Made by a program: the position numbers and the translations under genes. From NCBI GenBank assembly GCA_900756035.1, contig CAAEIR010000283.1, forward strand, positions 1 through 46,143: 46,143 nt of DNA, given 5' to 3'. Source of the DNA: an uncultured Anaerostipes sp. (GTDB taxonomy: Bacteria > Bacillota > Clostridia > Lachnospirales > Lachnospiraceae). The notes beneath the pieces were generated by a model. That model was not told the origin of the DNA, did no database searches, and was given only the letters and a program-made list of their open reading frames with translations. The first letter of the stretch is position 1, and each line of letters starts with the position of its first letter. Below, piece by piece: positions 26,841 to 35,724 of the stretch.

Positions 26841-27833
26841 TTATCCGTTTTCTGATGTGATTATTTTTCCTTTATTAAGCAGTATAATTTTATCTTGTCC
26901 TACTATTTTTACTTCGGCAGGTATGATTTTGGTGATTTTTATCTGATCGTCTGCTTTAGGTTCTATGTTAAACAATTTTTTGTATCCGAAATCATCACAC
27001 TTACTTGATGAAAATTCTCCACCCGTTTTTAGTCTTCGTGGATAAATATATATCTTCTCTAAATTTTCTATAATTTCAAATGGGCCACTACCATCCAAAC
27101 CGTAAAACATTCCCTGTTTCCATAATAAATCATCATCTTCCAGATTTTTCAGCTCAATATTAATAGGTTTTCCGCTTCCTTCTTTCGGATAGCTAACAGG
27201 AACTTCTTCTTCCTTTGTAGTCTCCGCTTCTGTCTGTATCCCGCTGTCATTTCTTTCTTCATTGTCCGGTATCGTTTTTGCAAGAGATTGCATTTCATCT
27301 GAATCTGATATTTCAGCAATATTCTCTTCTATTGCTTCATCTGTTGTTGCTTTCTGTTCCTCTTTTACTAAGTGTTCCCTCGACAGTTCTCGATCTTCAA
27401 GAATCTGAGATTGCCGCTTCACAATAAATTCTAAGCTCTGTTTTATTAAGCTAAGCACACTTAGTAATCTATCAATCTTTTCTTTTTCATTTTCCTTCAG
27501 TTGTGTGTTTTCATATTTCAGGTTTTCATACTCATTATTTAGCTTTTCATGCTCATCTTTTAAGTTTTCGTACTTATTTTTGATTTCCGTATTTTCCTTA
27601 TCTGCTTTATCTCCGAGTGAATAAAAACATTTTTCGAGGTTCCTAACCTTCCAGTATTTAGAAGATAAGGCGATTAAATAAATGATTGTAAACAAAAAAG
27701 CCCAATGCACCGAAAAAGGCTGTTTGAATATACCGAGCATCCACAGTACGAAAAAAAACGGGATTAACAAAAGCAACAATGAATAAAAAGCATCTGTCAA
27801 TTTGAATACTTTCTTCACATTTTCCCCTTCCAT
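26841..27833 (-). CDS. Two-TM coiled-coil membrane protein (cluster gene 5)
   Basis: This protein is 330 residues if read from ATG 27833; a GTG at 27818 directly behind GGAAGGGGA is an alternative start. Two membrane helices (about 16-36 and 41-59) are followed by a heptad-rich coiled coil (about 70-140, KYENLKDEHEKLNNEYENLK). Then comes an acidic low-complexity linker (150-215) and a C-terminal beta-rich domain (about 230-330) with LWKQGMFYGLDGSGPFEI and IKITKIIPAEVKIVGQDKI. The topology, with a coiled-coil cytoplasmic stalk and a small domain, would suit an adaptor tethering the neighbouring actin-fold ATPase to the membrane. That role is inference; I know no family for it. Confidence 0.75.
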   Translation of the reverse strand: MEGENVKKVFKLTDAFYSLLLLLIPFFFVLWMLGIFKQPFSVHWAFLFTIIYLIALSSKYWKVRNLEKCFYSLGDKADKENTEIKNKYENLKDEHEKLNNEYENLKYENTQLKENEKEKIDRLLSVLSLIKQSLEFIVKRQSQILEDRELSREHLVKEEQKATTDEAIEENIAEISDSDEMQSLAKTIPDNEERNDSGIQTEAETTKEEEVPVSYPKEGSGKPINIELKNLEDDDLLWKQGMFYGLDGSGPFEIIENLEKIYIYPRRLKTGGEFSSSKCDDFGYKKLFNIEPKADDQIKITKIIPAEVKIVGQDKIILLNKGKIITSENG

Positions 27834-27842
27834 CTTGTTTTT

Positions 27843-27882
27843 CCTGCCGTTTTCAAATGCTTTGCCTTTTGAAAGCGGCAGG
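27843..27882. other. Intergenic hairpin between actin-fold ATPase and coiled-coil genes
   Basis: CCTGCCG and TTTCAAA pair with TTTGAAA and CGGCAGG across a short loop. On the minus strand the distal arm includes the AGGA that could serve as ribosome site for the next gene. No T-run follows, so it is more likely a processing or translational control element than a terminator. Confidence 0.5.
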
Positions 27883-27892
27883 AAATAACTGC

Positions 27893-30800
27893 TTACAAAT
27901 TCTTCATAAGAAGGTAATTGGACATTTTTACATCAAACAGGATATTCCACAGACATTTAGGGTTGTCTTTGTCCCGGCTTATTTGCGACCACAAATTTTC
28001 CGCACTCTGCCGGAAAAAGGTTCTGTTACTCTTTTCCTTTTCCGTGGCTTTATCCTCACTTTCCCCGACCGAGATCAAATCATAAACCTGCGTTTCTCCT
28101 TCTTCGGTTCTGAGCCTCAGAAAACTCTGCCCTTTGACTTCCTGTATAAAATTATGGTATTCACTAATCAGGTTTTCAATTTCCGTCCGATCCGGTGCTG
28201 CCGCAGGAAATACCGCTGTATGACAGGTTTCCTGCCAATAAGCATCTATCTTATCACAGTCATCCAGCGCTTCACTATTTATTGGTGATATATGCGTTCC
28301 TGTTTCCACCATGCCTTCAACCACTTCCGTCTTCCGATACTTCCCGTCCACCTCTATAATCATAGAATCTTCACTGATCCCGGCTTCTTTGCTCAGCAGA
28401 CAGGTAACATATACACCAAACGCTGTCTTCTGGAACTGCTCCAGAGGAAGATTTATGATATTTCTAAGCGCCTGTTTCCCACCTCCATATAAAAACAACT
28501 TGAAGTTTCCACCCCGACTGTTGTAAAACAGCTGAAGCAGTCTGCCATAGACACGGAAAAGATTCAGATATTTATAGGTTAAAATGACTGCAAATTTTAC
28601 ATATATATTTGAAGTGCTTACATTCAAATTTTTTTGAATTCCCACTTTTTCAATAAGCATCTGAATAATATTCCGCTTACTGTCTTGTATCCCCAGATCT
28701 CCCACTCCGTTTTCGTCCGGTTTTTCCATCTGATCCTTTTCAAAATCCTCATACCTGTTTATCAGTTTCTTTGCATCCGAATATACTTTATAATCCGCAT
28801 CGGTTTTGGAGGGAATCGCCCACAGTCCCCTGAATCCGTCACTGTTTCCACGAAAGAATAATTCTATCGTGTCCGCCAGAATTTCCTTTCCCGCATATCG
28901 CATGGAAAACTGTATTCTCTTCGGAAGCTGATTTTCCTTCGTTTCTCCTATAAACAGATTAAAATCGCTGGTTCCTGCACCTATATCACAGATGCCAAAA
29001 GTACTGCTGGCTGATACCTGTTTTTCCGGTGCCTCCAACATGGCTTTCTGCAGGTAGTGTGCATTGGCTTCGGCTTCAGAGCAATAGGTGGTTTTCTCTA
29101 TGGCAATACCGCTGTATTCTTTCAGAAGATCGGTAATCTTACCCCACACCTCCTTAATTCTTTCATATACATTACTTCTCGGATAGGAAATACATACCTG
29201 CATTTTACCTGCCCCATTGAGGGCACATTCCAACGCTCCAAGCCATAGCATGTTGTAGAGAAATATCTGGAGGGCTTTTTCATAAAGATTTCCTTCTTCC
29301 GGGCCATATTCATTTCCGAACTTAATATCTGTTACCACCTTGTCGTCCAGAAGCGGCTTTTTCCCTTCCATAAATTCATTGAGCAATTCCAGATCCGGGA
29401 AAAGGGCACATCCTTGCTCATAGCAGTATATTTCAGATTCTCCAAATCCCTGTTTATATATCCTGCTCATAGTAGGGAAGCCTCTGTCGATCTCCCGTTC
29501 CGGCGCATAACACTGCCTTGCAAACAGACTGTCCCTCCTGCCCTCCGTCCCGGAAAGAAGTACCTCATATAGCCCCTTCCTGGCCAATCTATAGTTAATA
29601 TCTTTACCATTAATATCCTTATAAGCAACAATCGTATTACGGGTTCCCATATCCAGAGCCCACCGATATGTCTTTGAAAAATCGGTTTCCGTCAAAGATG
29701 GCGTGCCTACGCAGATAGCTCCCAGATATTCACTTTTCTTTCTGGGATTTCTTACAGCATCGGGGAGGCTGAAATCCGTCCTGCAGAGTTTCACAAAAGA
29801 TGGAAGTCTGTCGTAGGCGGCATAATACCATTCTTTTTTAAATTTCTCCTGGCTTGTCAATACATTGGAACGGTAGATGTCGTCATCCGCCATATCAATC
29901 ATGCTGCCTCTTATCTGAAGGAAATCCTTCAGAAATTCCTGCAGGGCTGTTTCTTCTTCTTCATCATCTTTACATTTCAGGAGCGCCATATAGTACTTTT
30001 TCCAATACTCTACAGGCAATTTCACATAGGGAAAGGCTGTTATTATGGGTACTCCCGATGCATAAATCAAAGTTTCCTTCCGGTAACACCTGGTTACTTT
30101 AATAAATTCATTTTCAACTTTAAGTTGGAAAGTGATAACCAGATTTTTCTTTGCTCCAAAGTGACTTGCGTCTATATCCACTCCCGTCATATACACATTC
30201 GGTGTTTTATCAAGAAAATCTACCATTTTTTCGGATAACGGCAAAAATCCGGAAAAATAAAATGGATCATCCTTCAGTATCAATTGGAATGAAAACACAT
30301 TTTCTTTTCCAAATTCTTTTCCTTCACCCACACCTGAAATGGACTTAACTTTTGTCGATGCAAACAAAAGCGTGGAATTGAATATGGCCGGAAGCTCAAC
30401 TGCAAGAACCGGCAGTTCAAAAAATTTCTTTCCCGTATTCTTTTCACCAAAGACCGCTTTCCTTACATTGTCCGATTCAGGGTGAGTTCTGTAGCTATCC
30501 TCCGGAAGCAGTTTGGCCCCCTGCTCTTTCAGCGCAGTACAGAAGCGGACAATATAATATTTATATTCAATCGCATCTTCCTCAATACGGGTTAAGTAGG
30601 TATAAAGAATATCCTTTTCATAATCCTGAAGTCTCTGTATGCAGTCCTCTCCCATATCCTCTTCTATCTGCACGGGGAATTCTGCCATGGGCAATAAAAA
30701 GCCATCCTTATCAAAAATGGCGATATTCTTACCCTCCAGCTGCAGAAGGAACAGCCTGTCACTGCATTCGGTATTCCCCGCCAGCCTGCGCCCGAAAATA

Positions 30801-31138
30801 TACCATACTAGAGGGCTGCATTCGCTTTCTTTAATTTCTTCTATACGGATATCCGATGCCCTGTATTTGCTCAGTGCAAATATAGTAATTACCTTGCGCC
30901 ACAGTTCTTCTTCATACCGTTCCTTCGCATCGGCAGTCTTCATATCGCTGCGAAGCTTTATTACATGTGCCGTACCGGAAGAGATGGCATCCAGCCCGGC
31001 TGTCTCCGCATGCTCTCTGGCTGTCATCTGCCCCAGTTCCCCCAGCGACTTGATTATGTTGTGAAATCCCGGTTCATTGGCCGGAATAATTTCCCCTCCG
31101 CTTTCTAAGGGAAATGGCACTGCAGCAATAATCTTCAT
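27893..31138 (-). CDS. Actin/Hsp70-fold ATPase with large N-terminal extension (cluster gene 4)
   Basis: The start is ATG 31138, overlapping the tubulin-like stop as ATGA, with GAGGAGG upstream; the product has 1081 residues. The ATPase core has all three superfamily loops: phosphate-1 LDMGTRNTIVAYK near residue 495, phosphate-2 CDIGAGTSDFNLF near 719, and adenosine loop FLYGGGKQALRN near 886. The first about 480 residues match no domain I know and contain mixed alpha/beta with many Lys/Glu. The C-terminal about 150 residues are also extra. It is far longer than MreB, ParM or DnaK. SrfB-type proteins are the nearest comparison I can offer. Pairing with a tubulin-like GTPase in one operon is striking. 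Confidence 0.85.
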   Translation of the reverse strand: MKIIAAVPFPLESGGEIIPANEPGFHNIIKSLGELGQMTAREHAETAGLDAISSGTAHVIKLRSDMKTADAKERYEEELWRKVITIFALSKYRASDIRIEEIKESECSPLVWYIFGRRLAGNTECSDRLFLLQLEGKNIAIFDKDGFLLPMAEFPVQIEEDMGEDCIQRLQDYEKDILYTYLTRIEEDAIEYKYYIVRFCTALKEQGAKLLPEDSYRTHPESDNVRKAVFGEKNTGKKFFELPVLAVELPAIFNSTLLFASTKVKSISGVGEGKEFGKENVFSFQLILKDDPFYFSGFLPLSEKMVDFLDKTPNVYMTGVDIDASHFGAKKNLVITFQLKVENEFIKVTRCYRKETLIYASGVPIITAFPYVKLPVEYWKKYYMALLKCKDDEEEETALQEFLKDFLQIRGSMIDMADDDIYRSNVLTSQEKFKKEWYYAAYDRLPSFVKLCRTDFSLPDAVRNPRKKSEYLGAICVGTPSLTETDFSKTYRWALDMGTRNTIVAYKDINGKDINYRLARKGLYEVLLSGTEGRRDSLFARQCYAPEREIDRGFPTMSRIYKQGFGESEIYCYEQGCALFPDLELLNEFMEGKKPLLDDKVVTDIKFGNEYGPEEGNLYEKALQIFLYNMLWLGALECALNGAGKMQVCISYPRSNVYERIKEVWGKITDLLKEYSGIAIEKTTYCSEAEANAHYLQKAMLEAPEKQVSASSTFGICDIGAGTSDFNLFIGETKENQLPKRIQFSMRYAGKEILADTIELFFRGNSDGFRGLWAIPSKTDADYKVYSDAKKLINRYEDFEKDQMEKPDENGVGDLGIQDSKRNIIQMLIEKVGIQKNLNVSTSNIYVKFAVILTYKYLNLFRVYGRLLQLFYNSRGGNFKLFLYGGGKQALRNIINLPLEQFQKTAFGVYVTCLLSKEAGISEDSMIIEVDGKYRKTEVVEGMVETGTHISPINSEALDDCDKIDAYWQETCHTAVFPAAAPDRTEIENLISEYHNFIQEVKGQSFLRLRTEEGETQVYDLISVGESEDKATEKEKSNRTFFRQSAENLWSQISRDKDNPKCLWNILFDVKMSNYLLMKNL

Positions 31139-32721
31139 CCCTGTTCCTCCTCTCCGACTTTGCACAAATCATAGATGCACAAGAGCAATTCCCTGGCAAT
31201 TTCACTGCCGGACTTTCCTTTTTCTGCAATCTTATGCAGGCTTTTCCGGTTCAGCAGGCTGTCATAAATATCAAGTCCCTTTTTCTTTTTTGGATAATTG
31301 GCATACTCTTCTACCTCTGTCAGTTCATCAGGATCCATCCGTTGCCGTACTGTTACATATCCATCTTTACCACACTCCAGAATATACTTGATTGCGTCTT
31401 TATTAAAAAACCGGGTGACGCTGTTTTCTTCCTGTCCATATTTGGTAGTATCCTCAAGTTCTAACCAATATTCCATATATTTTCTGCAGAAGCCGCAGCA
31501 GCACAGGACGGTTTCACGAAGCTGCGTATCAATTTCTTCAATCACATTTGCCTTCGCATTATAAAAAAGTCCTTTCTGGCCATACAGATGGATAATCAGC
31601 GCTTCTCTTACATAGCCTTCAAATTCAGGACGGAACAGTGGTTCCAGACATGCCAGCAAAAATGAGGAAAACCGCATAAATCTTACATGCTTTTCCTTGA
31701 ATCCAATTCCCTGGGGCATGTGTTCCCATGAAATAAATTCTGTTCCTTCATGAGAATACTGATATCCGAAAAGATTGTAATTATTTTCATTACTTTTTTT
31801 CAGGATGTCATTAACAGCAAGCGCAACCAGCATATCTATTATGTGCAGTTTATTCTTTTGCCTGTCTTTTGCCGCATTTACATCAGAAACACGATCCAGA
31901 ACCTCCTGTCCCAAATAATAGAAGCTGTCAAACACTGGAGCCTGTTCTTTTCCACTTTTTATCAGCTTCTTTTCATCCCCAAGCACAATCGTTACTGTAG
32001 CTGATTTAGCATAGAATTTATGGTAATTAATCTGGTTCTGATCATCACTTTCAGGATCCGGAAAAGAAAAATAGGGTTGTACATGGATACAGTGGATCCG
32101 CAGATTATTCCTTCTGTTTTGGTATTCCTCTGCCAAAAATTCCCCGAAATTCACACCGAGGCTGGCTCCGGTTCCACCAAAGGAGGTACACGAAATAATA
32201 AAATCCACCTCGTTTCCTGCATCCAGCTCCTTTTCTACATCCTTTACCATACTGATCATCTTATAAATACCCTTATATATCAGCAGATCACTGGTCACTG
32301 CCCCCAAATTGGCCTTGCCATAATACCCACCTTCCAGGTTTCTGTTCTGTTCTTCTTTTGTCAGACAAATATCCAGCAATTCCCTGTCTTTATCATTTAG
32401 CTCCTTTTCCATAGCCATGACATAGCGGATGGACTCATCCTGTGCACGTATTCCCGCCTGTTCCAGCATATCTTCGAAGAGATCTTCCACCCTGGAAACA
32501 GCTGTTGCCGCCATTTCTCCGCCTTCCATAACCTTCCGAAAATCATTGTACATTTCACAGAAGGTTCTGCTGTCCACATAATTGGCACTTCTCGTATCCT
32601 TATCAATAGGGTAGCATCTGATTTCACAATCCTGATATATACCCGCCGCACAGTTCAGATATAAACAGATTTCTCCTCTTGAGGGTGTTCCCCCGAACAT
32701 CGCCACAAATACCTTTCTCAT
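31135..32721 (-). CDS. Tubulin/FtsZ-like GTPase (cluster gene 3)
   Basis: The 528-residue protein starts behind AGGAGGAGG. The N-terminus RKVFVAMFGGTPSRGE fits the first nucleotide loop, and FIISCTSFGGTGASLGVNFGEFL (GGTGASLG at 182-189) is the tubulin signature that holds GTP phosphates. It resembles the Tubulin_2 (PF13809-type) group rather than cell-division FtsZ. The last about 200 residues, with CCCGFCRKYMEYW and DELTEVEEYANYPKKKKGLD, lack the FtsZ C-terminal peptide. I could not identify the T7 catalytic loop, so hydrolysis and polymerisation are unproven. Published comparative genomics has linked FtsZ-like families of this sort to membrane remodelling. Confidence 0.82.
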   Translation of the reverse strand: MRKVFVAMFGGTPSRGEICLYLNCAAGIYQDCEIRCYPIDKDTRSANYVDSRTFCEMYNDFRKVMEGGEMAATAVSRVEDLFEDMLEQAGIRAQDESIRYVMAMEKELNDKDRELLDICLTKEEQNRNLEGGYYGKANLGAVTSDLLIYKGIYKMISMVKDVEKELDAGNEVDFIISCTSFGGTGASLGVNFGEFLAEEYQNRRNNLRIHCIHVQPYFSFPDPESDDQNQINYHKFYAKSATVTIVLGDEKKLIKSGKEQAPVFDSFYYLGQEVLDRVSDVNAAKDRQKNKLHIIDMLVALAVNDILKKSNENNYNLFGYQYSHEGTEFISWEHMPQGIGFKEKHVRFMRFSSFLLACLEPLFRPEFEGYVREALIIHLYGQKGLFYNAKANVIEEIDTQLRETVLCCCGFCRKYMEYWLELEDTTKYGQEENSVTRFFNKDAIKYILECGKDGYVTVRQRMDPDELTEVEEYANYPKKKKGLDIYDSLLNRKSLHKIAEKGKSGSEIARELLLCIYDLCKVGEEEQG

Positions 32722-32734
32722 CGTATACCTCCTC

Positions 32735-33130
32735 CTACCAGGGTCTGAATTTTTCCAGGGAAATACAGAATGCAGCCCCGGTAATCAGTACATTAAGGAT
32801 GACATGTCCCCAGGCTTCATCCAGAAATCCCTGCAGCTGCACCAGCCCGAAAGCAAGAGCGGCGTCTGCGATTATCACTGTTATCAGCAGAACAAGGCTC
32901 GTACTGTAATTTTTCATATCTCTTGTTCGCTTTTTCGCCTGTGTCCAATACCATAATGTATAGCTGCCCCACAGTACTATGAGGGGGATCAGGAACAACT
33001 GCATCATCAGGCTCCCTCTGTTATCCGGGTTAAACATGGCAAGATCCATTGATAAAAGGATGCCGCTTATCAAGGCTGAAGCCCCAATTCCCGCTGCTAT
33101 CGTTCCACTTCCGAACAGATATTTCTTCAT
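32735..33130 (-). CDS. Four-TM small membrane protein (cluster gene 2)
   Basis: It has 131 residues behind AGGAGGG. Four hydrophobic helices are visible (about 8-28, 42-62, 80-100, 107-124), separated by short loops with a basic stretch AKKRTRDMKN on one side. There are no catalytic motifs and I do not recognise a family. It sits 14 bp from both neighbours, so it is clearly part of the operon. Confidence 0.75.
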   Translation of the reverse strand: MKKYLFGSGTIAAGIGASALISGILLSMDLAMFNPDNRGSLMMQLFLIPLIVLWGSYTLWYWTQAKKRTRDMKNYSTSLVLLITVIIADAALAFGLVQLQGFLDEAWGHVILNVLITGAAFCISLEKFRPW

Positions 33131-33143
33131 TTTTGATGCCCTC

Positions 33144-34799
33144 CTATTCTTTCAGATCCGTAATTAATACAGGTATTTCCGCATACGAAGATACAAAGCG
33201 GAGCGTGTCATCTTCCATTCGTTTGTTCCGGTAGCCAAACAGGATGTCATAGAAACCTATCAGGTTGTAGGTATGTTGGAAATAATCATCCGGCTCATCT
33301 GAGCTTGACGTGTCAAACCTGGAAAGCCATTCCGGCCTTTCATAAGGCACCCGTTCCTCTTTCATTATCTTGAAAATTATCAATATTTCCTTTTCTCTGG
33401 GGCTATGCCCTTTTTCTGTCGGTTTATCCTTACAGGAAAAGAAGACAGCTGTTGGATATTCAGGCATAGCACCCTCATATTCTTCCGTAATTTCCTGCAT
33501 AATCTCCACTCTGGAATTACCGTCTGCAACCCATTCCCTCAGTTTCTCCTCTTTCTGCTTCATTCCTTCCTCTGTTTCGATTTCCTGTGTGCTGTCTTCA
33601 TTTTCCCCGGAAAGTCTGTATATCCGATAATCACAGGTGTAAGTGATATTCGGGTTCTTTCCATCGCTCAGCGGAACGTAGAAATTCAGCTCCCAATCCC
33701 CCATTTTTTCAGGGACGCCTTCTGCCTTCCGGTATTGGAACGCCGCTATTTGGGTAGGGAGTGTTCCTTCAAACAGCTGGGATACATTGTTATAGGGAAT
33801 CAGGTTTTTTGAAGGTCTGGTATTTGTTGACTCTGCCTGCAAAGTTTCTTCAGTACTCAAGTCTTCCGCGTTGTTTTTTCCTCCGTATTTCTTTCCGCCG
33901 CCACTCGTTTTGCCCTTCCCTGAATACAATTCTTTCATTTCCTCATAATCAGCAAAAGGCTCAAATACGACATCCGTTACATCTGCCTTGACCTCATTTA
34001 CAGACAGTCTGCTTGTGGCAGTAAAATAATCCTTTCCCTCAGTCAGTTGCTGTCCGGCAAGCAGCTCCGTCAGCTCCGTCCTGTATTTAGCTACATACTG
34101 CTTTGGTCCCGTAATAAGCATATAATATGGTCTTTTGCCATCCACCCGCTCATCCAGCATATTGGAAATCTGATCCGGATTCGGTACCTGGGTATTCCCA
34201 TGGAATTCAAAAGAGAACACAAACAATTCCGCCGCACAGTCTTCTTCCTCACAAAGCTTCTGTATCTGCTGTGCAAGCTTTGTATTGTTGAGGTTCTGCT
34301 CCGCTAAATCCGTAAGAATGACATTAACGTATCCTGCGTCCAACCCACCTTCGAAAAAGAGGCTTGTAAGCGGCCCCGCTTCGGTTTCATTCCATCCTAC
34401 ATGGAAGCCGTCCGAAGCAAAATCCTGATAAACACTTCCTTCATATTCCACCCACCGCTGCTGATATCTGTCTATCGTATAATAGACTGCATCCTGTAGT
34501 CTGCTCATATCACGCAGGCACCTTATCAGGGCTAAATAAGAGGGATCCGGACTGCGTCCGAAATTTTCATCAAATGTAAATCCTTCCATACTTCCCGTAT
34601 TGTCAAAGTATATCCTGGCTGGGATAACGGCTTCTCCAGCCCACGCATATGCTGATGTATCTTCATTTTGCTCCAGGACTGTACTGTAATTGGGGAATGG
34701 AAGAGTGCTTCCACCGCTGTTTTCACTCTCTCCGCATCCGCAAAGCAATAATACGAACAGGACAATTAACGGCACCATTTTGTATATGCTTTTTCTCAT
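33144..34799 (-). CDS. Lipoprotein with VWA-like domain (cluster gene 1)
   Basis: Its 551 residues start with a lipoprotein signal; the lipobox is LCGC with the modified cysteine most likely Cys22. A VWA-like domain begins at residue 62 with IYFDNTGSMEGF, a MIDAS variant D-x-T-x-S (D66, T68, S70), and continues to VNVILTDLAEQN near 162. Residues 290-320 are a Gly/Lys/Ser linker, then a second beta-rich part extends to about 460 and a C-terminal region to 551. It would be tethered to the outer face of the membrane and could pair with the secreted VWA protein or the polytopic protein. It is 97 bp after the DUF5011-like gene, the largest gap within this stretch, with no terminator visible. Confidence 0.8.
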   Translation of the reverse strand: MRKSIYKMVPLIVLFVLLLCGCGESENSGGSTLPFPNYSTVLEQNEDTSAYAWAGEAVIPARIYFDNTGSMEGFTFDENFGRSPDPSYLALIRCLRDMSRLQDAVYYTIDRYQQRWVEYEGSVYQDFASDGFHVGWNETEAGPLTSLFFEGGLDAGYVNVILTDLAEQNLNNTKLAQQIQKLCEEEDCAAELFVFSFEFHGNTQVPNPDQISNMLDERVDGKRPYYMLITGPKQYVAKYRTELTELLAGQQLTEGKDYFTATSRLSVNEVKADVTDVVFEPFADYEEMKELYSGKGKTSGGGKKYGGKNNAEDLSTEETLQAESTNTRPSKNLIPYNNVSQLFEGTLPTQIAAFQYRKAEGVPEKMGDWELNFYVPLSDGKNPNITYTCDYRIYRLSGENEDSTQEIETEEGMKQKEEKLREWVADGNSRVEIMQEITEEYEGAMPEYPTAVFFSCKDKPTEKGHSPREKEILIIFKIMKEERVPYERPEWLSRFDTSSSDEPDDYFQHTYNLIGFYDILFGYRNKRMEDDTLRFVSSYAEIPVLITDLKE

Positions 34800-34896
34800 T
34801 TATTCCCCGCCTTTCTTGGACCTTTATTTAGCCTTTTTCCAGCTGTATTCCCAGCCGGCCTACTGCATCCCACCCGCATCCTCTTTCCTATTTTTT

Positions 34897-35724
34897 CTAT
34901 TCCACCTTTACAACCAATTCTCTCATCTCTGACCTGTTCCCATCCGAATCCACCGTATACAATATCACCGGATATTCCCCAGGCCTGCTCAAATCCACAT
35001 GTCCTTCCAGCTTCAGGTTATTATAAAGCGTATTATAATCATCTTTATCGTCCGACATCGTCTCTATTACCGTATTCCAGTTCGGTGCAGTTCCTTTTTT
35101 AGTAATAATCTCATCAGAATTCATCACCAGCACAGGGGCAGGACCCGACTGTTCTGCATTTCCATTTCCTTCTTCCCGGTTAACGTCTCCGGTATTTTCT
35201 TTCCCGCCGTTTTCATCCCCGGCATTTCCATCCTGCTGTGTATCTTTGGCATCACGGTTATCCGCAGCCCCGCCATCCTCAGAGCTGTTATCCTCCGCCG
35301 AATCATCTCCCATTACCGTACCTGATTCCGTCTCATTCTGACTCATTCCATTTCCATCGTCCGTCTGCATTTCGTCCCCATCGGACGCAGCAGCAGATCC
35401 TGAAGCAACCGCAAACACCTTCGATGCCTTGCCCACATTATTGGATTGATCCAGTGCTACAAACGTTACGATCACTTCTTTTCCGTTTGTTCCAGCTACC
35501 TTTTCCACCATCAGGCTATTGCTCACATCTCCGTCTCTGTCATCCATCGCTGTTACTTCCTGCAGCAGGAGACTCTCGTCCATCCCGTCTTCATAGACCG
35601 CCGTACTATCGCCAAAGGATATCACTGGCGGCGTTCTGTCCTTCCCCAGATACAGGAACAGGCATACAACAAGAAGGACAGCATCCACAATCCCTATTCC
35701 AATTGCCAGTTTTTTTATTTCCAT
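34897..35724 (-). CDS. Membrane-anchored DUF5011/HYR-like Ig-domain protein
   Basis: This protein has 275 residues: one N-terminal membrane helix (about 7-27), then an Ig-like domain (about 31-107) with DRTPPVISFGD, DDRDGDVSN and VTFVALDQSNNVGKASK, the pattern of DUF5011 repeats. A long Asp/Glu/Asn/Gly linker (about 115-190) leads to a partial second domain ending SRPGEYPVILYTVDSDGNRSE. The ATG lies inside cpsD (10-bp overlap) behind AGGAGGGG, so it belongs with the kinase genes. Such proteins often flank Lachnospiraceae EPS kinase genes; a role in holding polymer or sensing the wall is inference. Confidence 0.8.
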   Translation of the reverse strand: MEIKKLAIGIGIVDAVLLVVCLFLYLGKDRTPPVISFGDSTAVYEDGMDESLLLQEVTAMDDRDGDVSNSLMVEKVAGTNGKEVIVTFVALDQSNNVGKASKVFAVASGSAAASDGDEMQTDDGNGMSQNETESGTVMGDDSAEDNSSEDGGAADNRDAKDTQQDGNAGDENGGKENTGDVNREEGNGNAEQSGPAPVLVMNSDEIITKKGTAPNWNTVIETMSDDKDDYNTLYNNLKLEGHVDLSRPGEYPVILYTVDSDGNRSEMRELVVKVE

